From Pseudomonadota bacterium (GTDB taxonomy: Bacteria; Pseudomonadota; Gammaproteobacteria; Burkholderiales; Rhodocyclaceae): a stretch of DNA of 64,000 nucleotides. The notes beneath the pieces are model-generated. The model saw nothing but the letters and a program-made list of their open reading frames with translations. It was not told the DNA's origin and searched no databases. Positions 18,443-27,739 of the stretch are shown piece after piece (position 1 is the first letter of the stretch; each line of letters begins with the position of its first letter). The DNA lies in assembly GCA_026399515.1 (NCBI GenBank), contig JAPLQT010000058.1, positions 25,213-89,212 of the forward strand, in the 5' to 3' direction. A program made the position numbers and the translations under genes.

Positions 18443-18622
18443 CCTACATATCGATCCACGCTGGCGGTTATGACCGCAGCTGGCCCTCGGCCTTCAAGCC
18501 GAGAGGGCCAGCGATGCACCACTGGTTCGCGGATACGGGATTATAGGAGTATTAGAAAAGCATTAGCTTTTGTGGAAACACCTCCTAACTCCCTGTTTCG
18601 CTGTCATTTAGAGAGTGATAGT

Positions 18623-18806
18623 CATCACTCGTTAAACGATATATCATCACTCGAAACACGTCCCTTTATCACTCGAAGAACGAGGAGTATCACTCGATAT
18701 ACGAATCCTGCTATCACTCGAAGTACGAAATGGCTTGGGAGCAGTGTTCATTTCCCTCGGGGACACTATCAGTCGGAATACGAGGTAGGTGTCACTCGGT
18801 ATACGA
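18623..18806 (+). repeat. iteron array: seven copies of a 16-17-bp repeat
   Basis: Copies begin at 18623, 18645, 18667, 18688, 18712, 18767 (degenerate: TATCAGTCGGAATACGA) and 18790. The consensus is roughly TATCACTCGAAATACGA. Spacing is 21-24 bp for the first five, about two helical turns, so initiator molecules would line up on one face. The array ends 28 bp before the trfA ATG, so initiator binding may also repress its own gene. Confidence 0.85.
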
Positions 18807-18833
18807 ATAGCCTCTTCAAGAATTGTCGCGGCC

Positions 18834-19754
18834 ATGCGAGTATCGGTCATGAATAACGCCAGTCCAAACGACCTTCAGTTGCGAACGATTGCATTGCGCA
18901 ATCGTCTAGGAAGTCGCCCTCGTCAAGGACCCTGTAACGAAAACTCTTTATCAGTGGTCATTCCGGACCAGTTGCCCCTTTGGGAAGATCGAGTGCGGGG
19001 GCTACCCAATGCCTTGGCTAGGAGCGCCCTTTTCACGATTGGTAACAGCTCAGATCCTCGCGAGCAACATAAGGGTACCGTAATCTTTGCCTTGCAGGGA
19101 ATTGAGATGTCATATACCGGAGAAGAACTTCGGCAAGATGACGAAGACGTATTCCTGCAACTTATCCATATCGCGAGGCTACAACCGATCTCTCACGGCG
19201 TCGAAGTTGCTGCCCATCACCTTTTAAAGGAACTTGGATGGGGCACAGGCAAAGCGGATTATCTCCGTCTAAAGGCGACGATCGACCGCCTTAAAGCGAA
19301 TGCGCTGAAACTGCGCTTTAACGTTCAGGCTGGTCAGGATAAGGAAAAGGGGTACGCCGGGAGCTTGATTCGGAAGTTTGAATGGGAAGGAAAGGAGCGT
19401 TGGCGCATTTGGCTGGAGCCTGAAATAGTGCGGCTATTTTCAGACACCGAATTTACCAAGTTGGACTGGGCTCAACGGAAGAAGTTGAAGGCGATGGCGA
19501 AGAAATTGCATTCGTTCTATTTCACGCATCGCGAGCCATTTGGCCTTTACGTCAAGACCCTCCACCAGATCTGCTCGTCGCGGATAAAGGTGATGGCCAA
19601 GTTTCGATATTTGCTTCGGCGTGCGCTCGATGAACTCGTGCGCGTGGGGTTCTTGATATCGTGGGAAATCGACCCTGGCGATGTGGTTCGAGTATTGAGG
19701 GCCGGGAAGACTTCGGCAACGCTACCGGATTCGACCGGTCGTCTGGTAACGTAA
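18834..19754 (+). CDS. trfA: TrfA-family plasmid replication initiator
   Basis: 306 residues from the ATG at 18834; the ATG at 18849 is equally possible, and earlier in-frame starts would lie inside an iteron. The TrfA core is clear: L-P-L-W-E-D-R-V-R-G-L-P-N-A-L-A-R-S-A-L-F, then I-E-M-S-Y-T-G-E-E-L-R-Q-D-D-E-D-V-F-L-Q-L. It contains two winged-helix domains that bind iterons, melt the origin and load the host helicase. The gene directly follows its iterons. TrfA families are typical of broad-host-range proteobacterial plasmids. Confidence 0.92.
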   Translation: MRVSVMNNASPNDLQLRTIALRNRLGSRPRQGPCNENSLSVVIPDQLPLWEDRVRGLPNALARSALFTIGNSSDPREQHKGTVIFALQGIEMSYTGEELRQDDEDVFLQLIHIARLQPISHGVEVAAHHLLKELGWGTGKADYLRLKATIDRLKANALKLRFNVQAGQDKEKGYAGSLIRKFEWEGKERWRIWLEPEIVRLFSDTEFTKLDWAQRKKLKAMAKKLHSFYFTHREPFGLYVKTLHQICSSRIKVMAKFRYLLRRALDELVRVGFLISWEIDPGDVVRVLRAGKTSATLPDSTGRLVT

Positions 19755-20317
19755 TCCTAGGCAGCCTTATTCCTTTGTTGTCCAGATCCGCGTTTTCCGT
19801 TGGATCTTTGGCAGCCAAGCAAAGCATTTGTTTCCGAGATGAATTTGACTGGACTGTTTTGGAATTCCTTACTTCCGACTATGGTTGACCGCATAGCGGA
19901 GGAGGGAGCTGCCGACGGACGAGTGCCGGCAGCAACCATCGAATGTTGCATCCGGCGGCGCAGCTCAATGCATTGAGTGCGTCGCCGAGCGATTTTTGCA
20001 GCCAGCCACGGTCCATGCGGTTATCCGACTCTCGACCCGATGGCCTGCCGACGCTTGAGCCAGCATCTTTGCAGCGCAGTGAGCCTTTTGTACTTGCCGG
20101 GAAATATTCTGGTCCACAGCATCAATCCTTGGTTGTGGGTCACCAGTCAGACTAACCTTGACACCACGACGCCGCGACCGATTTGCTACTGCGTACGTGA
20201 TTTGTTGACGCTGATTGTGTTTTTTGACCCACGCTCAAACCCCATTGGACAATGCTCCAGAACCGCCCCTCGCAGGCTGCGGGCATATAATCGCGCGACT
20301 CAACTCGATACGCCAGC
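19755..20317. other. intergenic stretch, no gene supported
   Basis: About 560 bp between trfA and the histidine kinase gene. Several short overlapping ORFs are present in all frames but lack ribosome sites and family likeness. No clear terminator or promoter could be picked by eye. Confidence 0.5.
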
Positions 20318-22645
20318 ATGCAAGGTTTCCTCACGACCGATTTTCAACCGCCCCACTTTGATTGGCTCCGCGATCGCTTTCTGCGGCGAATTGCCGTCAT
20401 AGCGCTCGGGATGATCGTGCTGGTTGTATTTCTCCTGCATGAGGATTTCTCACGGACGAACACGCAGCGAGTAAAAGCTGCCGGAAACTCGGGCTCCTCA
20501 TGGACTTTATCGCTGGCGACGGCGGTTTCGTTAATCATGAGAGATGCCGATGCGCGTCTGAGTATTAGGGAAGCCGAGATTAACGGCGCCAAAGCATGGA
20601 GCAAGCCATCCGAGATCGCTCGAATCCTCCAGACCGCGAGTCGCGGGGAAGCGGAAGGGATAGAGCTGTCCTTTCACAGATTGACTGGAAATGCGACGTC
20701 GGGTGCCGAACGCGTGGCCATCGAACAAACGGGACACCATCCGATCATTGCGGTCACTCGTAAGGTCACCGGTCCGGATGGACGGGTGGCAGGTGTACTT
20801 CGCGCGGTAGTTAACCCGGCACTCTTCTTGAGTGCGTTTGATCGCACGGCGGCTAACAAGACGGCAACTATTCAACTTGCCTATCTCCCCTCGTTTCAGA
20901 TTGTTGTTCAACACGCCCTCGGGAGCATTAGCTTCCGAAATGATATCCCGCTTGCGGACGTTCAGCAGTCAGCACCCACAAGCCCCCACGCGAGAGTGGT
21001 AACCCAGAACGGAGCTGCGTATGCGCTGGCCTACAAGAAGATTGAAGAGTATCCGTTGTTGGTCGTGGTAGGAATTCCACTTGATGGCATCGGTGCGAGC
21101 GGCCGCGACTTCTCGGGATACGTGTCGGTGGCGATCTTGTTCAGTGGCGCATTGGTTAGCGCGTTGGCGTTTGTCTTCATCGTGTACCGACGCGAAATGA
21201 CGGCAACGGGCGCGGTTGCCGAGAAGAAGGCCCTGTTCCACGGTTTCTTCAAGTCCTCTCCCACCGGGATGTACGTGATGGATCGAAACTTGACCTATAA
21301 GCTGGTCAATCCCGCGTTCGAGCAAATGATCATGATGCCCGCAGAACAACTGATTGGTACCAGGGCTGAGGTGCATACCGCCGCGTCACCGATCGTTCAT
21401 TCGACACACCTGTCCGTTATCAACGAAGGGAAGCATTTTCGAAATGTGGCATTCATTTGCGACGCCCCGGCCACCGCTGAGGGCGTGATTCATTGCCTGG
21501 GTTCGTACTTCCCACTTTACGACGGCAACAAAAGGATTGCAGGTCTTGGTGCCGTGGTCATCGATATCACCGAGCAAAAGCGTCTCGAACGGGTTCTGCT
21601 CGAAAACCAGTCGCGATTGTCGAACGCACAGCGGCTTGGCGCAATTGGCGACTTTGAGTGGTCTTACGAGCATCAGAGGCTGCAATGCTCCGATCAGGTC
21701 CTCCGCATCTTCGGACTGCCATTCCGGCCGAACGTCGATTTGGACTATCTGCTCTCGCGGGTTCTCCCCGAGCAACGGCAGTCATTTGGGAACACGCTCC
21801 TGTCGAGCATCGAGAACAAGACGGTCTATAGTGTCACCGCCCACATAATCCTGGATGACGGCACCGAGCGCTACATCTTCTCGCGCAACGAACTGGTGCT
21901 GACCGGCGTCAGTAACGACGTTGCGAAGATGGTGGGAATGATCCAGGATATTACCGAGCAAAAGCTGAGGGAACTGGACCTTCTGAGCGTAAGGGAGAAT
22001 CTGCGCACCTTGTCCGCCCATCACGAACTGGTCCTGGAGGAGGAGCGCAAACACATCGCGCGGGAGATCCACGACGAGTTGGGCCAGCAGCTCGCCGGCA
22101 TGCAGCTCGACCTGTCCGCCCTGCGCATGGATTCCGTCGAGAACAGTTGGCCAATACAGAAGCTGGATAAGCTCTTGGATGGAATCAAGCACACCATGAA
22201 TCTGGTTCGCAAAGTGGCACAGAACCTCCGGCCATCGGTTCTGGACACCGGACTTGTGTCGGCATTGGGATGGCTTGCGGAGGACTTCGGCCACCGATGG
22301 GAAATTGCGTGCGAGTTCCTTGTGGTGGGCGATCCGGTGGTCGTGAATGACGCTTACACGACGGCCGTCTTCCGGATCGCCCAGGCGTCTCTCACCAACG
22401 TAGTGCGCCATGCCGAGGCCAGTGCGGTCACGATTACGCTGGAGTTCCACGGAGACAGCTTGGGTTTGAAGGTGCATGACAATGGGAAGGGGTTCGATCC
22501 CGTGGAAGTGCGTAACGGCAATGGTTTTGGGCTTCTCGGCATGCGTGAGAGAATCATGGCTTTGGGCGGCAAACTGCGTGTCGATACCGCCATCGGCCAA
22601 GGGACCACGATCTCAATCGAAAATTTGCCCGTTGGTGCTGCATGA
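20318..22645 (+). CDS. NarL-type sensor histidine kinase with PAS domains
   Basis: 775 residues. One membrane helix (about 25-42), a periplasmic sensing region of about 230 residues that may be Cache-like, a second membrane helix (about 272-293), two PAS/PAC units (about 305-420 and 430-560), then HisKA_3 (E-R-K-H-I-A-R-E-I-H-D-E-L-G-Q-Q; phospho-His near residue 585) and HATPase_c (N-box L-T-N-V-V-R-H-A-E; D-N-G-K-G-F-D; G-F-G-L-L-G-M-R-E-R). It should autophosphorylate and pass phosphate to the regulator encoded next, whose gene overlaps by 4 bp. The stimulus is not evident. It is accessory cargo on a plasmid. Confidence 0.9.
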   Translation: MQGFLTTDFQPPHFDWLRDRFLRRIAVIALGMIVLVVFLLHEDFSRTNTQRVKAAGNSGSSWTLSLATAVSLIMRDADARLSIREAEINGAKAWSKPSEIARILQTASRGEAEGIELSFHRLTGNATSGAERVAIEQTGHHPIIAVTRKVTGPDGRVAGVLRAVVNPALFLSAFDRTAANKTATIQLAYLPSFQIVVQHALGSISFRNDIPLADVQQSAPTSPHARVVTQNGAAYALAYKKIEEYPLLVVVGIPLDGIGASGRDFSGYVSVAILFSGALVSALAFVFIVYRREMTATGAVAEKKALFHGFFKSSPTGMYVMDRNLTYKLVNPAFEQMIMMPAEQLIGTRAEVHTAASPIVHSTHLSVINEGKHFRNVAFICDAPATAEGVIHCLGSYFPLYDGNKRIAGLGAVVIDITEQKRLERVLLENQSRLSNAQRLGAIGDFEWSYEHQRLQCSDQVLRIFGLPFRPNVDLDYLLSRVLPEQRQSFGNTLLSSIENKTVYSVTAHIILDDGTERYIFSRNELVLTGVSNDVAKMVGMIQDITEQKLRELDLLSVRENLRTLSAHHELVLEEERKHIAREIHDELGQQLAGMQLDLSALRMDSVENSWPIQKLDKLLDGIKHTMNLVRKVAQNLRPSVLDTGLVSALGWLAEDFGHRWEIACEFLVVGDPVVVNDAYTTAVFRIAQASLTNVVRHAEASAVTITLEFHGDSLGLKVHDNGKGFDPVEVRNGNGFGLLGMRERIMALGGKLRVDTAIGQGTTISIENLPVGAA

Positions 22646-23274
22646 AAATAAGACTCGCGATTGCCGATGATCACTCCTACCTTCGCGAAGGAATCCGGGA
22701 GATTCTGTCCCGGACCCCGGATATTGTGGTGCAAGGGCAGGCCTCCAACGGTGCGGAATTACTGGCGTTGCTGCAAAACGACTGGTTCAATGTGGTGCTG
22801 GTCGATCTGAACATGCCCGGACTATCCGGCCCGCCGCTGATTGCACAGCTCAGGAAAAAGTACCCGGCGACGCCGGTGGTGGTGCTTTCAATGCACAACG
22901 AGGGACCGATCATCGCCGAGGCGATGAAGGCCGGGGCCGTCGGCTATGTTACGAAAGGAAGCCCACCGGAGGTGCTGATTGAGACGATCCGAAGCGTGGC
23001 GTGCGGGAAGAAACACGTGGACCCGGCGGTCATCGACTCGCTGGTGTTCGACCAAGGCACGTCGGGGAGTGAGGCTGCCACGGGGACGCTTTCCCCGCGT
23101 GAACATCAGATTTTGGCGTTGATCGTGAGCGGCAAGCGAGTCGGGGAGATCGCGGATCAACTGTGCGTGAGCCCCAAGACGGTGAGTGCGCACAAAGCGC
23201 ATTTGATGATGAAATTGGGAATGAAAAGCGATGCCGAGTTAATTCGGTACGCGATCAAGCATGATATTGGGTGA
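22642..23274 (+). CDS. LuxR/NarL-family response regulator
   Basis: 210 residues. The receiver domain (residues 1-120) has an acidic pocket (I-A-D-D) and the phospho-acceptor Asp55 in L-V-D-L-N-M-P-G; a switch Ser (V-L-S-M) and Lys (V-T-K-G) follow. The C-terminal LuxR helix-turn-helix reads L-S-P-R-E-H-Q-I-L-A-L-I and V-S-P-K-T-V-S-A-H-K. Overlap with the kinase gene marks the pair as cognate. The target promoter is unknown; the gene converges with the GGDEF-partner gene. Confidence 0.92.
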   Translation: MKIRLAIADDHSYLREGIREILSRTPDIVVQGQASNGAELLALLQNDWFNVVLVDLNMPGLSGPPLIAQLRKKYPATPVVVLSMHNEGPIIAEAMKAGAVGYVTKGSPPEVLIETIRSVACGKKHVDPAVIDSLVFDQGTSGSEAATGTLSPREHQILALIVSGKRVGEIADQLCVSPKTVSAHKAHLMMKLGMKSDAELIRYAIKHDIG

Positions 23275-23322
23275 AGAGGCGTTAGCGTCTGAGATCAGGC
23301 GACCAGGGATGTCTCGGTGCCG

Positions 23323-24123
23323 CTAGCCTGAAAGGATGACCGGGTGGGGATCGGCCACCAGACACCGACAATTCGCCTCGGCAAACTCGAGCTCCGTGTA
23401 TCTCCCTGCGAGAGCGAATTCCTGGGCCAATTGCCCAACGCCAAACTTCTCATACTCATTCTTGATGCGCTGGCACACCAGACTTCTGGTGATCCGGCCG
23501 GTGGTGCCGAACAAGTGCCTTGACAGGCGGCTCACTTCTGCGCCAAGCACATGACCGACACTGGCCCCAACCAACCCGTAGAGCGTTTGTTGCTCGGGCA
23601 GGGTTGGCTTTACCCAAATCACGATCTCTTGAATGCTGTAGTGAACCCCCTCCAACGCGCGCCAGTGGAGCCCGCGTTTCGCGTGGGCGAATCCGAGCCA
23701 ATCCACGACATCGGATCTGCGGACCAGGAGGTAGCTACTTGCCATCGTATGAAACCCCGTCCGATCGCGGATGTTCAAGCCCTCTCCGTCTTCGATGAAC
23801 GGCATGGCAGCATAAGGGTGAACGACCAAGTCTCTGCTTTGCCAAGCGCGCAACTGTTGCACGATATCTTCGGGATTATGAAAACGGTCGATTCTGGTCA
23901 GGAGCACATCGGGTTTGGCATGACCCTCTATGAAGCAGGAGTCTCCGCTGGCGAGTTGGTACAGGTCGTGGCCCGGCTGATATAGGCCAACCGTGCGATT
24001 CTGGGGGCCGCCCGGAGAATGGCCCTCGTCGATTTCGCGGGACAGCCGGACGTATACCTGTCCTGTTGGATTTGGGCGGGCTTGCGGGCGTTCAGGGTCG
24101 GCGAAGGGGGTGGGGTTTCCCAT
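23323..24123 (-). CDS. hypothetical protein coupled to the GGDEF gene
   Basis: 266 residues from the ATG at 24123, one base after the stop of the GGDEF-protein gene; the much longer open frame reaching 24726 is a shadow of that gene. I recognise no family. It has no signal peptide or membrane segment. Features: R-L-S-R-E-I-D-E-G-H-S-P near the start, L-Y-Q-P-G-H-D-L-Y-Q, an H-P-Y-A-A-M-P-F segment, and a C-terminus rich in charged helices. Its genetic coupling suggests a partner or output of the GGDEF protein. Confidence 0.6.
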   Translation of the reverse strand: MGNPTPFADPERPQARPNPTGQVYVRLSREIDEGHSPGGPQNRTVGLYQPGHDLYQLASGDSCFIEGHAKPDVLLTRIDRFHNPEDIVQQLRAWQSRDLVVHPYAAMPFIEDGEGLNIRDRTGFHTMASSYLLVRRSDVVDWLGFAHAKRGLHWRALEGVHYSIQEIVIWVKPTLPEQQTLYGLVGASVGHVLGAEVSRLSRHLFGTTGRITRSLVCQRIKNEYEKFGVGQLAQEFALAGRYTELEFAEANCRCLVADPHPVILSG

Positions 24124-24124
24124 G

Positions 24125-26425
24125 TCAATGCAGCCGGGGTTGTTTTGAGACCGTCTCCAGAACGACCCGCCGGTGCGCCGGGTCGAGGCAGTTGAGGGCG
24201 GCAGTTGCGGCGGACACGGGTGAGTGGGTGGCTCTTCGGACCACAAACTTCCACACTTCGAAATCATCAGGGAAGATGGCGGCGTCAGGGTGGCGCAGGA
24301 TATCCAAGAAGCCAATACCTTCGTCGCGGATTTGAAACAGGCTCCATCCTTCCGCAAGAGCTTCAGCTTCATGGACTCGGCGCCACTGCTCAAGGTGGCG
24401 TTTGAGACGGCCGTCTTCGTCGACGTGCGCGTAACAGGCCTCTTCGGCAAGACGCATGGCGGCTTCTTCATTGCCACCAAAAGGAACCGGGACCAAGCCG
24501 ATCGAGCAATGGATCCGGAAGCTATGCTCGGCCAACTTAAAAGGGTCTCGCGCAACATTGTCCTTGACGCGCTCGCATAGCAACGCGGCTTCCTCAAGCG
24601 TTCCGCCCTGGAAAATGATCGCGAACTTGTCGCCTCCCATTCGCCCGAGGACCTGATGCTCAGTGAGCGTGTCGTTGATGATCTTGCACACCATCTTGAG
24701 CACGGCGTCGCCCGCGAGGGATCCATGCATGTGATTGACCAGCGCCAATTGATCCAGGTCCAAATACGCGAGCGTCATCGTGTCGTGGTCCAGGCGCGCG
24801 TGATTGACTGTGTCAAATATCTTGCTGAGGCCTCGACGATTGAGTATCCCCGTCACTGAATCGTGATCCGCAAGGAACTGCAATTTGGCGACCGCCTCGA
24901 CGCGGGTGGTAATGTCCTGCAACGATCCCTCAATCTGATCGTTGATGCGGGCGGCCCTGACCAAATAGCTGCGTTGCTGCCCGTCGGAATCGATATGATC
25001 CTTGATCACGAAATCGTGGTCGACCGGATGGTTAAGGAACGCTTGCAGCCTCTCCCATGCCCCGGATTCAAAGCCATCACGCCACGGAGAATCTTCCTTG
25101 CCGAAATCACCCATCATGTGCCGGTAGGCGCCGTTGACATGGATGATGCGCCCGGTCTCGCTAAGCGAGAACAGGCCGACCGGGACCACCTCGTAGATGT
25201 TGTGCAACTCGGCTTGGGCATCGAGCCGCGACTGGCGCTCCTGCCCGATGTTTTCCACAATGGCGAGGGCGCAACAAACGGAGGACAGCAATGCCCCTGT
25301 CACGCTGTTGATTTCGCCGATCAATTGCCGGACGCCAAACGCAGCAGCCGCGACTTCGTACAGCCAGGTGAGAATGACCATGGCCATCCCCATCCCGTAC
25401 CAAAACGCGACCTTTGATTTGGTGGTGATTAGAATGCGGGCCAGTAAATAGCATAGCGAAATTCCCATGACGGATCCCGATACCCAGATGACTGGCAGAT
25501 ACTGGCGATATGGCAGGAGCATTGCGAGTAGCACGGGAATGCACGTGAGTTGAGCAGTCTGTCCCCAAAGTCTCAATGGTGGGTTCTCATTCAGCTCCTT
25601 TGCAAACATCTTGGAGAACATCATCACGTTGAAGGAGAATGCCATCGACAAGCTGACCTTGCGGCTCACAATCAACCACTCTGGCGGGATCGCATAGCCC
25701 AGCCACTCAACATCCCACCCGGCGGACACACTTGCGAGACGAAGGTTGGCGATCAACCATAGCGTGAATAACAGGTAGACCCAGTCACGCTTGATGATGG
25801 ACACCATCAGGGCAAACATGGCAAGTACGAGCATTCCGCCGTTCAGCAATCCGGCGTTTCGGTGGAATTTCTTCTCCGACATCTTGAACGCTTCTTCGGG
25901 CCAGGCGATTGCAGATATATAGGCCGGGCCGGTATGGGTCGCACGGCAAAGCACGCGAATGGCCGCCGGCAGGACCCCGAGATCGAGCGCGAAGCCGGTC
26001 TTGGTTACCATCATGTCGCCTTGTTTCCACGAGCGGGTGGCAGCGCCCAGTGGGCTGAAATCGGCCGCGTTCCAGCAGGCCGCTTCCACGGCGTGCCGTG
26101 AGGGTAGCTCGAGGATCGTCGACTGACCGGTGGCAGATACCACCGTGGCAAACCAGAACGGCGATTCTGAGAGGCGCGTCGGAATGCTCTGGATTGGCGG
26201 CACGCTGGCAAGATCCGCCATGATCTGCGTCATGGGCACCTGCACGTCGTCCTGCTGAAGCGCGCTGAGTTCAAGCGCGCTTGCGCCCTCAAGATTGAAT
26301 TGCGACGGAAACAACACAACTACGACGGCGGCCGACAGGATCACCAACACGGTTCCGCCATAGACTGACAGCCGATACAAGAACGAATCGAGCATCGCCA
26401 TGAAGCCGTGGATAACTGCTTGCAT
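24125..26425 (-). CDS. 7TM-PAS-GGDEF signalling protein with degenerate active site
   Basis: 766 residues. It has an N-terminal membrane helix (about 20-42), an extracytoplasmic domain to about 190, then a run of about seven hydrophobic helices (195-400) like 7TM-DISM receptors, a PAS-like region (415-530) and a GGDEF domain (540-690). The signature near residue 597 is G-G-D-K-F, not GG(D/E)EF, and the upstream box is N-H-M-H-G in place of the usual N-D-x-x-G-H. Cyclic di-GMP synthesis is therefore doubtful; a GTP-sensing or regulatory role is an alternative. A C-terminal 75 residues with no EAL likeness follow. It is translationally linked to the unknown downstream gene. Confidence 0.82.
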   Translation of the reverse strand: MQAVIHGFMAMLDSFLYRLSVYGGTVLVILSAAVVVVLFPSQFNLEGASALELSALQQDDVQVPMTQIMADLASVPPIQSIPTRLSESPFWFATVVSATGQSTILELPSRHAVEAACWNAADFSPLGAATRSWKQGDMMVTKTGFALDLGVLPAAIRVLCRATHTGPAYISAIAWPEEAFKMSEKKFHRNAGLLNGGMLVLAMFALMVSIIKRDWVYLLFTLWLIANLRLASVSAGWDVEWLGYAIPPEWLIVSRKVSLSMAFSFNVMMFSKMFAKELNENPPLRLWGQTAQLTCIPVLLAMLLPYRQYLPVIWVSGSVMGISLCYLLARILITTKSKVAFWYGMGMAMVILTWLYEVAAAAFGVRQLIGEINSVTGALLSSVCCALAIVENIGQERQSRLDAQAELHNIYEVVPVGLFSLSETGRIIHVNGAYRHMMGDFGKEDSPWRDGFESGAWERLQAFLNHPVDHDFVIKDHIDSDGQQRSYLVRAARINDQIEGSLQDITTRVEAVAKLQFLADHDSVTGILNRRGLSKIFDTVNHARLDHDTMTLAYLDLDQLALVNHMHGSLAGDAVLKMVCKIINDTLTEHQVLGRMGGDKFAIIFQGGTLEEAALLCERVKDNVARDPFKLAEHSFRIHCSIGLVPVPFGGNEEAAMRLAEEACYAHVDEDGRLKRHLEQWRRVHEAEALAEGWSLFQIRDEGIGFLDILRHPDAAIFPDDFEVWKFVVRRATHSPVSAATAALNCLDPAHRRVVLETVSKQPRLH

Positions 26426-26503
26426 TGTTAAGACTCGAATGTGGGAAAAGGTCGGCCGTTCGACCGGTTTTTTTCGAGCATACTACATCATCCGCTGGGA
26501 TTA

Positions 26504-26917
26504 TCAGGATTGCTCCAGGTCGAATTTGACGCCGTCCTCCAACGAAACGCCGCTGTTTATCAATGCCCGGAGGATCTTGGGCTGAATGTATCCGGTCATG
26601 TAATCCCGGCGCGTGAGTGCGCTGGCGTCCACGCCCTGTTCAATCAACTGACGGCTTGATCTCCGCATAACGTCCCGTCTGTTGAGTGTTTCCAGAACGA
26701 GCCGCGCACTGGCCACTCCGCCTAGCAGCAGCGAGGCGACCGCCAGCGGCTTGGCAAACGGCGAGATGTAGTATGCGGCGATCAGGGCAAATGCGATGCA
26801 GGCGACGGTCGCACGCAGCCCCTCGTGGTAATCGGCCTTCGCCTGCGTGTATTCGCCCACCATGTCGGCCTCGAAATCCATCAAGCCCATCAGGTCGTTT
26901 GGCTTAAGTGGTTGCAT
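26504..26917 (-). CDS. small membrane protein, hypothetical
   Basis: 137 residues from the ATG at 26917, which shares a base with the stop of the zinc-ribbon gene (TGATG). Two adjacent hydrophobic segments (V-A-C-I-A-F-A-L-I-A-A-Y-Y and L-A-V-A-S-L-L-L-G-G-V-A) form a hairpin, followed by a charged cytoplasmic tail. No family recognised. Confidence 0.65.
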   Translation of the reverse strand: MQPLKPNDLMGLMDFEADMVGEYTQAKADYHEGLRATVACIAFALIAAYYISPFAKPLAVASLLLGGVASARLVLETLNRRDVMRRSSRQLIEQGVDASALTRRDYMTGYIQPKILRALINSGVSLEDGVKFDLEQS

Positions 26918-27186
26918 CAAGATTGCTCAGGCGTTTGTGGGTCACGTCCAGAACCCCGGCGCCAGCGGGCCTTTGCTTCGTTGATGTTGTGCTGCCTTGA
27001 GCTGCGGATGAATGGGAAGGGCATCCACTCACCTCCTTCCCAATGCCGTCCGCAGCGCAGGCAGGTTATGCTCTCCCCGAACCACTCATAGGCCCACCCG
27101 ATGAAGCGCGTGCGCTTACCGCAGTCTGGGCAGATACCGGCCATGACGAAGCGATTCGTCGCCGGCGGCGCGTACACGTGAATCAC
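26917..27186 (-). CDS. small zinc-ribbon protein
   Basis: 89 residues from a GTG at 27186; the ATG at 27144 (M-A-G-I-C-P-D-C) is an alternative start. Two C-x2-C knuckles (C-P-D-C-G-K and C-L-R-C-G-R) 22 residues apart form a zinc ribbon. A basic C-terminal tail could bind nucleic acid. It is coupled to the membrane-protein gene that follows. Confidence 0.65.
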   Translation of the reverse strand: MIHVYAPPATNRFVMAGICPDCGKRTRFIGWAYEWFGESITCLRCGRHWEGGEWMPFPFIRSSRQHNINEAKARWRRGSGRDPQTPEQS

Positions 27187-27213
27187 CGAAGCGAATTCGA
27201 CCAGGGGCGCGGC

Positions 27214-27693
27214 TTACTGCATCACCGTCTTGCCGAGCTTCACCAAACGCGCGGAGAAGCTGCCTTCCATCAGGCGCACGCGATCGCCGACCCTGATCGG
27301 GTCATCATCGACTTCCTGCACAAGTGCCTGAGTTTCATTGGTGCCGTCGATTCTGTAGACGATCTCCTGACCTTTCTTGGCGTTGGCCGCTTTGTCGGCT
27401 AGCGTACCGGCGATCCCGCCGACAAGGGCTCCAGCGATGCCGGACACGATGCCGCGATTGGTGCCGCTATTGTTCCCGGCCATCACCGCCCCTGCCGCGG
27501 TCCCGGCCGCAGCGCCGGCGCCGGAGGCCTTGACCTCGATGTCGACTTCGCGCACGTCAAGTACCGTGGCGAGCGTGACGCGCATCTTATGTTGGACAGC
27601 GCCGGTCTGGTAGGTCGATTGCTTCATCGACGAGGCGCAACCTGTGGCGAGCAGGACGATGGCCAGTGCCATCAGGGTAGTCGTCATCTTCAT
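27214..27693 (-). CDS. glycine-zipper outer-membrane lipoprotein
   Basis: 159 residues. Lipoprotein signal: K-M-T-T-T-L-M-A-L-A-I-V-L-L with lipobox A-T-G-C. The middle (about 65-105) is a Gly/Ala-rich zipper (G-A-A-A-G-T-A-A-G-A-V-M-A-G and I-A-G-A-L-V-G-G-I-A-G-T-L-A), as in SlyB/Rickettsia 17-kDa-like proteins. It probably inserts in or bridges the outer membrane. It lies among other exported proteins in the minus-strand array. Confidence 0.75.
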   Translation of the reverse strand: MKMTTTLMALAIVLLATGCASSMKQSTYQTGAVQHKMRVTLATVLDVREVDIEVKASGAGAAAGTAAGAVMAGNNSGTNRGIVSGIAGALVGGIAGTLADKAANAKKGQEIVYRIDGTNETQALVQEVDDDPIRVGDRVRLMEGSFSARLVKLGKTVMQ

Positions 27694-27739
27694 GCAAATC
27701 TCCTTGTTTAAGTTGATAAAGAAACGGTTGTTGCTGCTG

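Larger units (their letters stand above)
18282..18833. other. probable iteron-type replication origin region
   Basis: A 550-bp gap between divergent parA and trfA. The left half is AT-rich (18290-18400, with runs such as ATGAATAAAATACC), a possible unwinding region. The rest carries the iterons listed separately. A GC-rich inverted pair (CTGGCCCTCGG...GAGAGGGCCAG) lies near 18480-18513. Position next to a TrfA-type initiator makes this the likely oriV. Confidence 0.75.

Noticed and set aside
18623-18806. Repeat array considered as a CRISPR
   Set aside because: Repeats are 16-17 bp with spacers of only a few bases and sit before trfA, so they are iterons.
24124-24726. Upstream extension of the unknown gene at 23323
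   Set aside because: Lies within the GGDEF gene; the coupled ATG at 24123 explains the true start.
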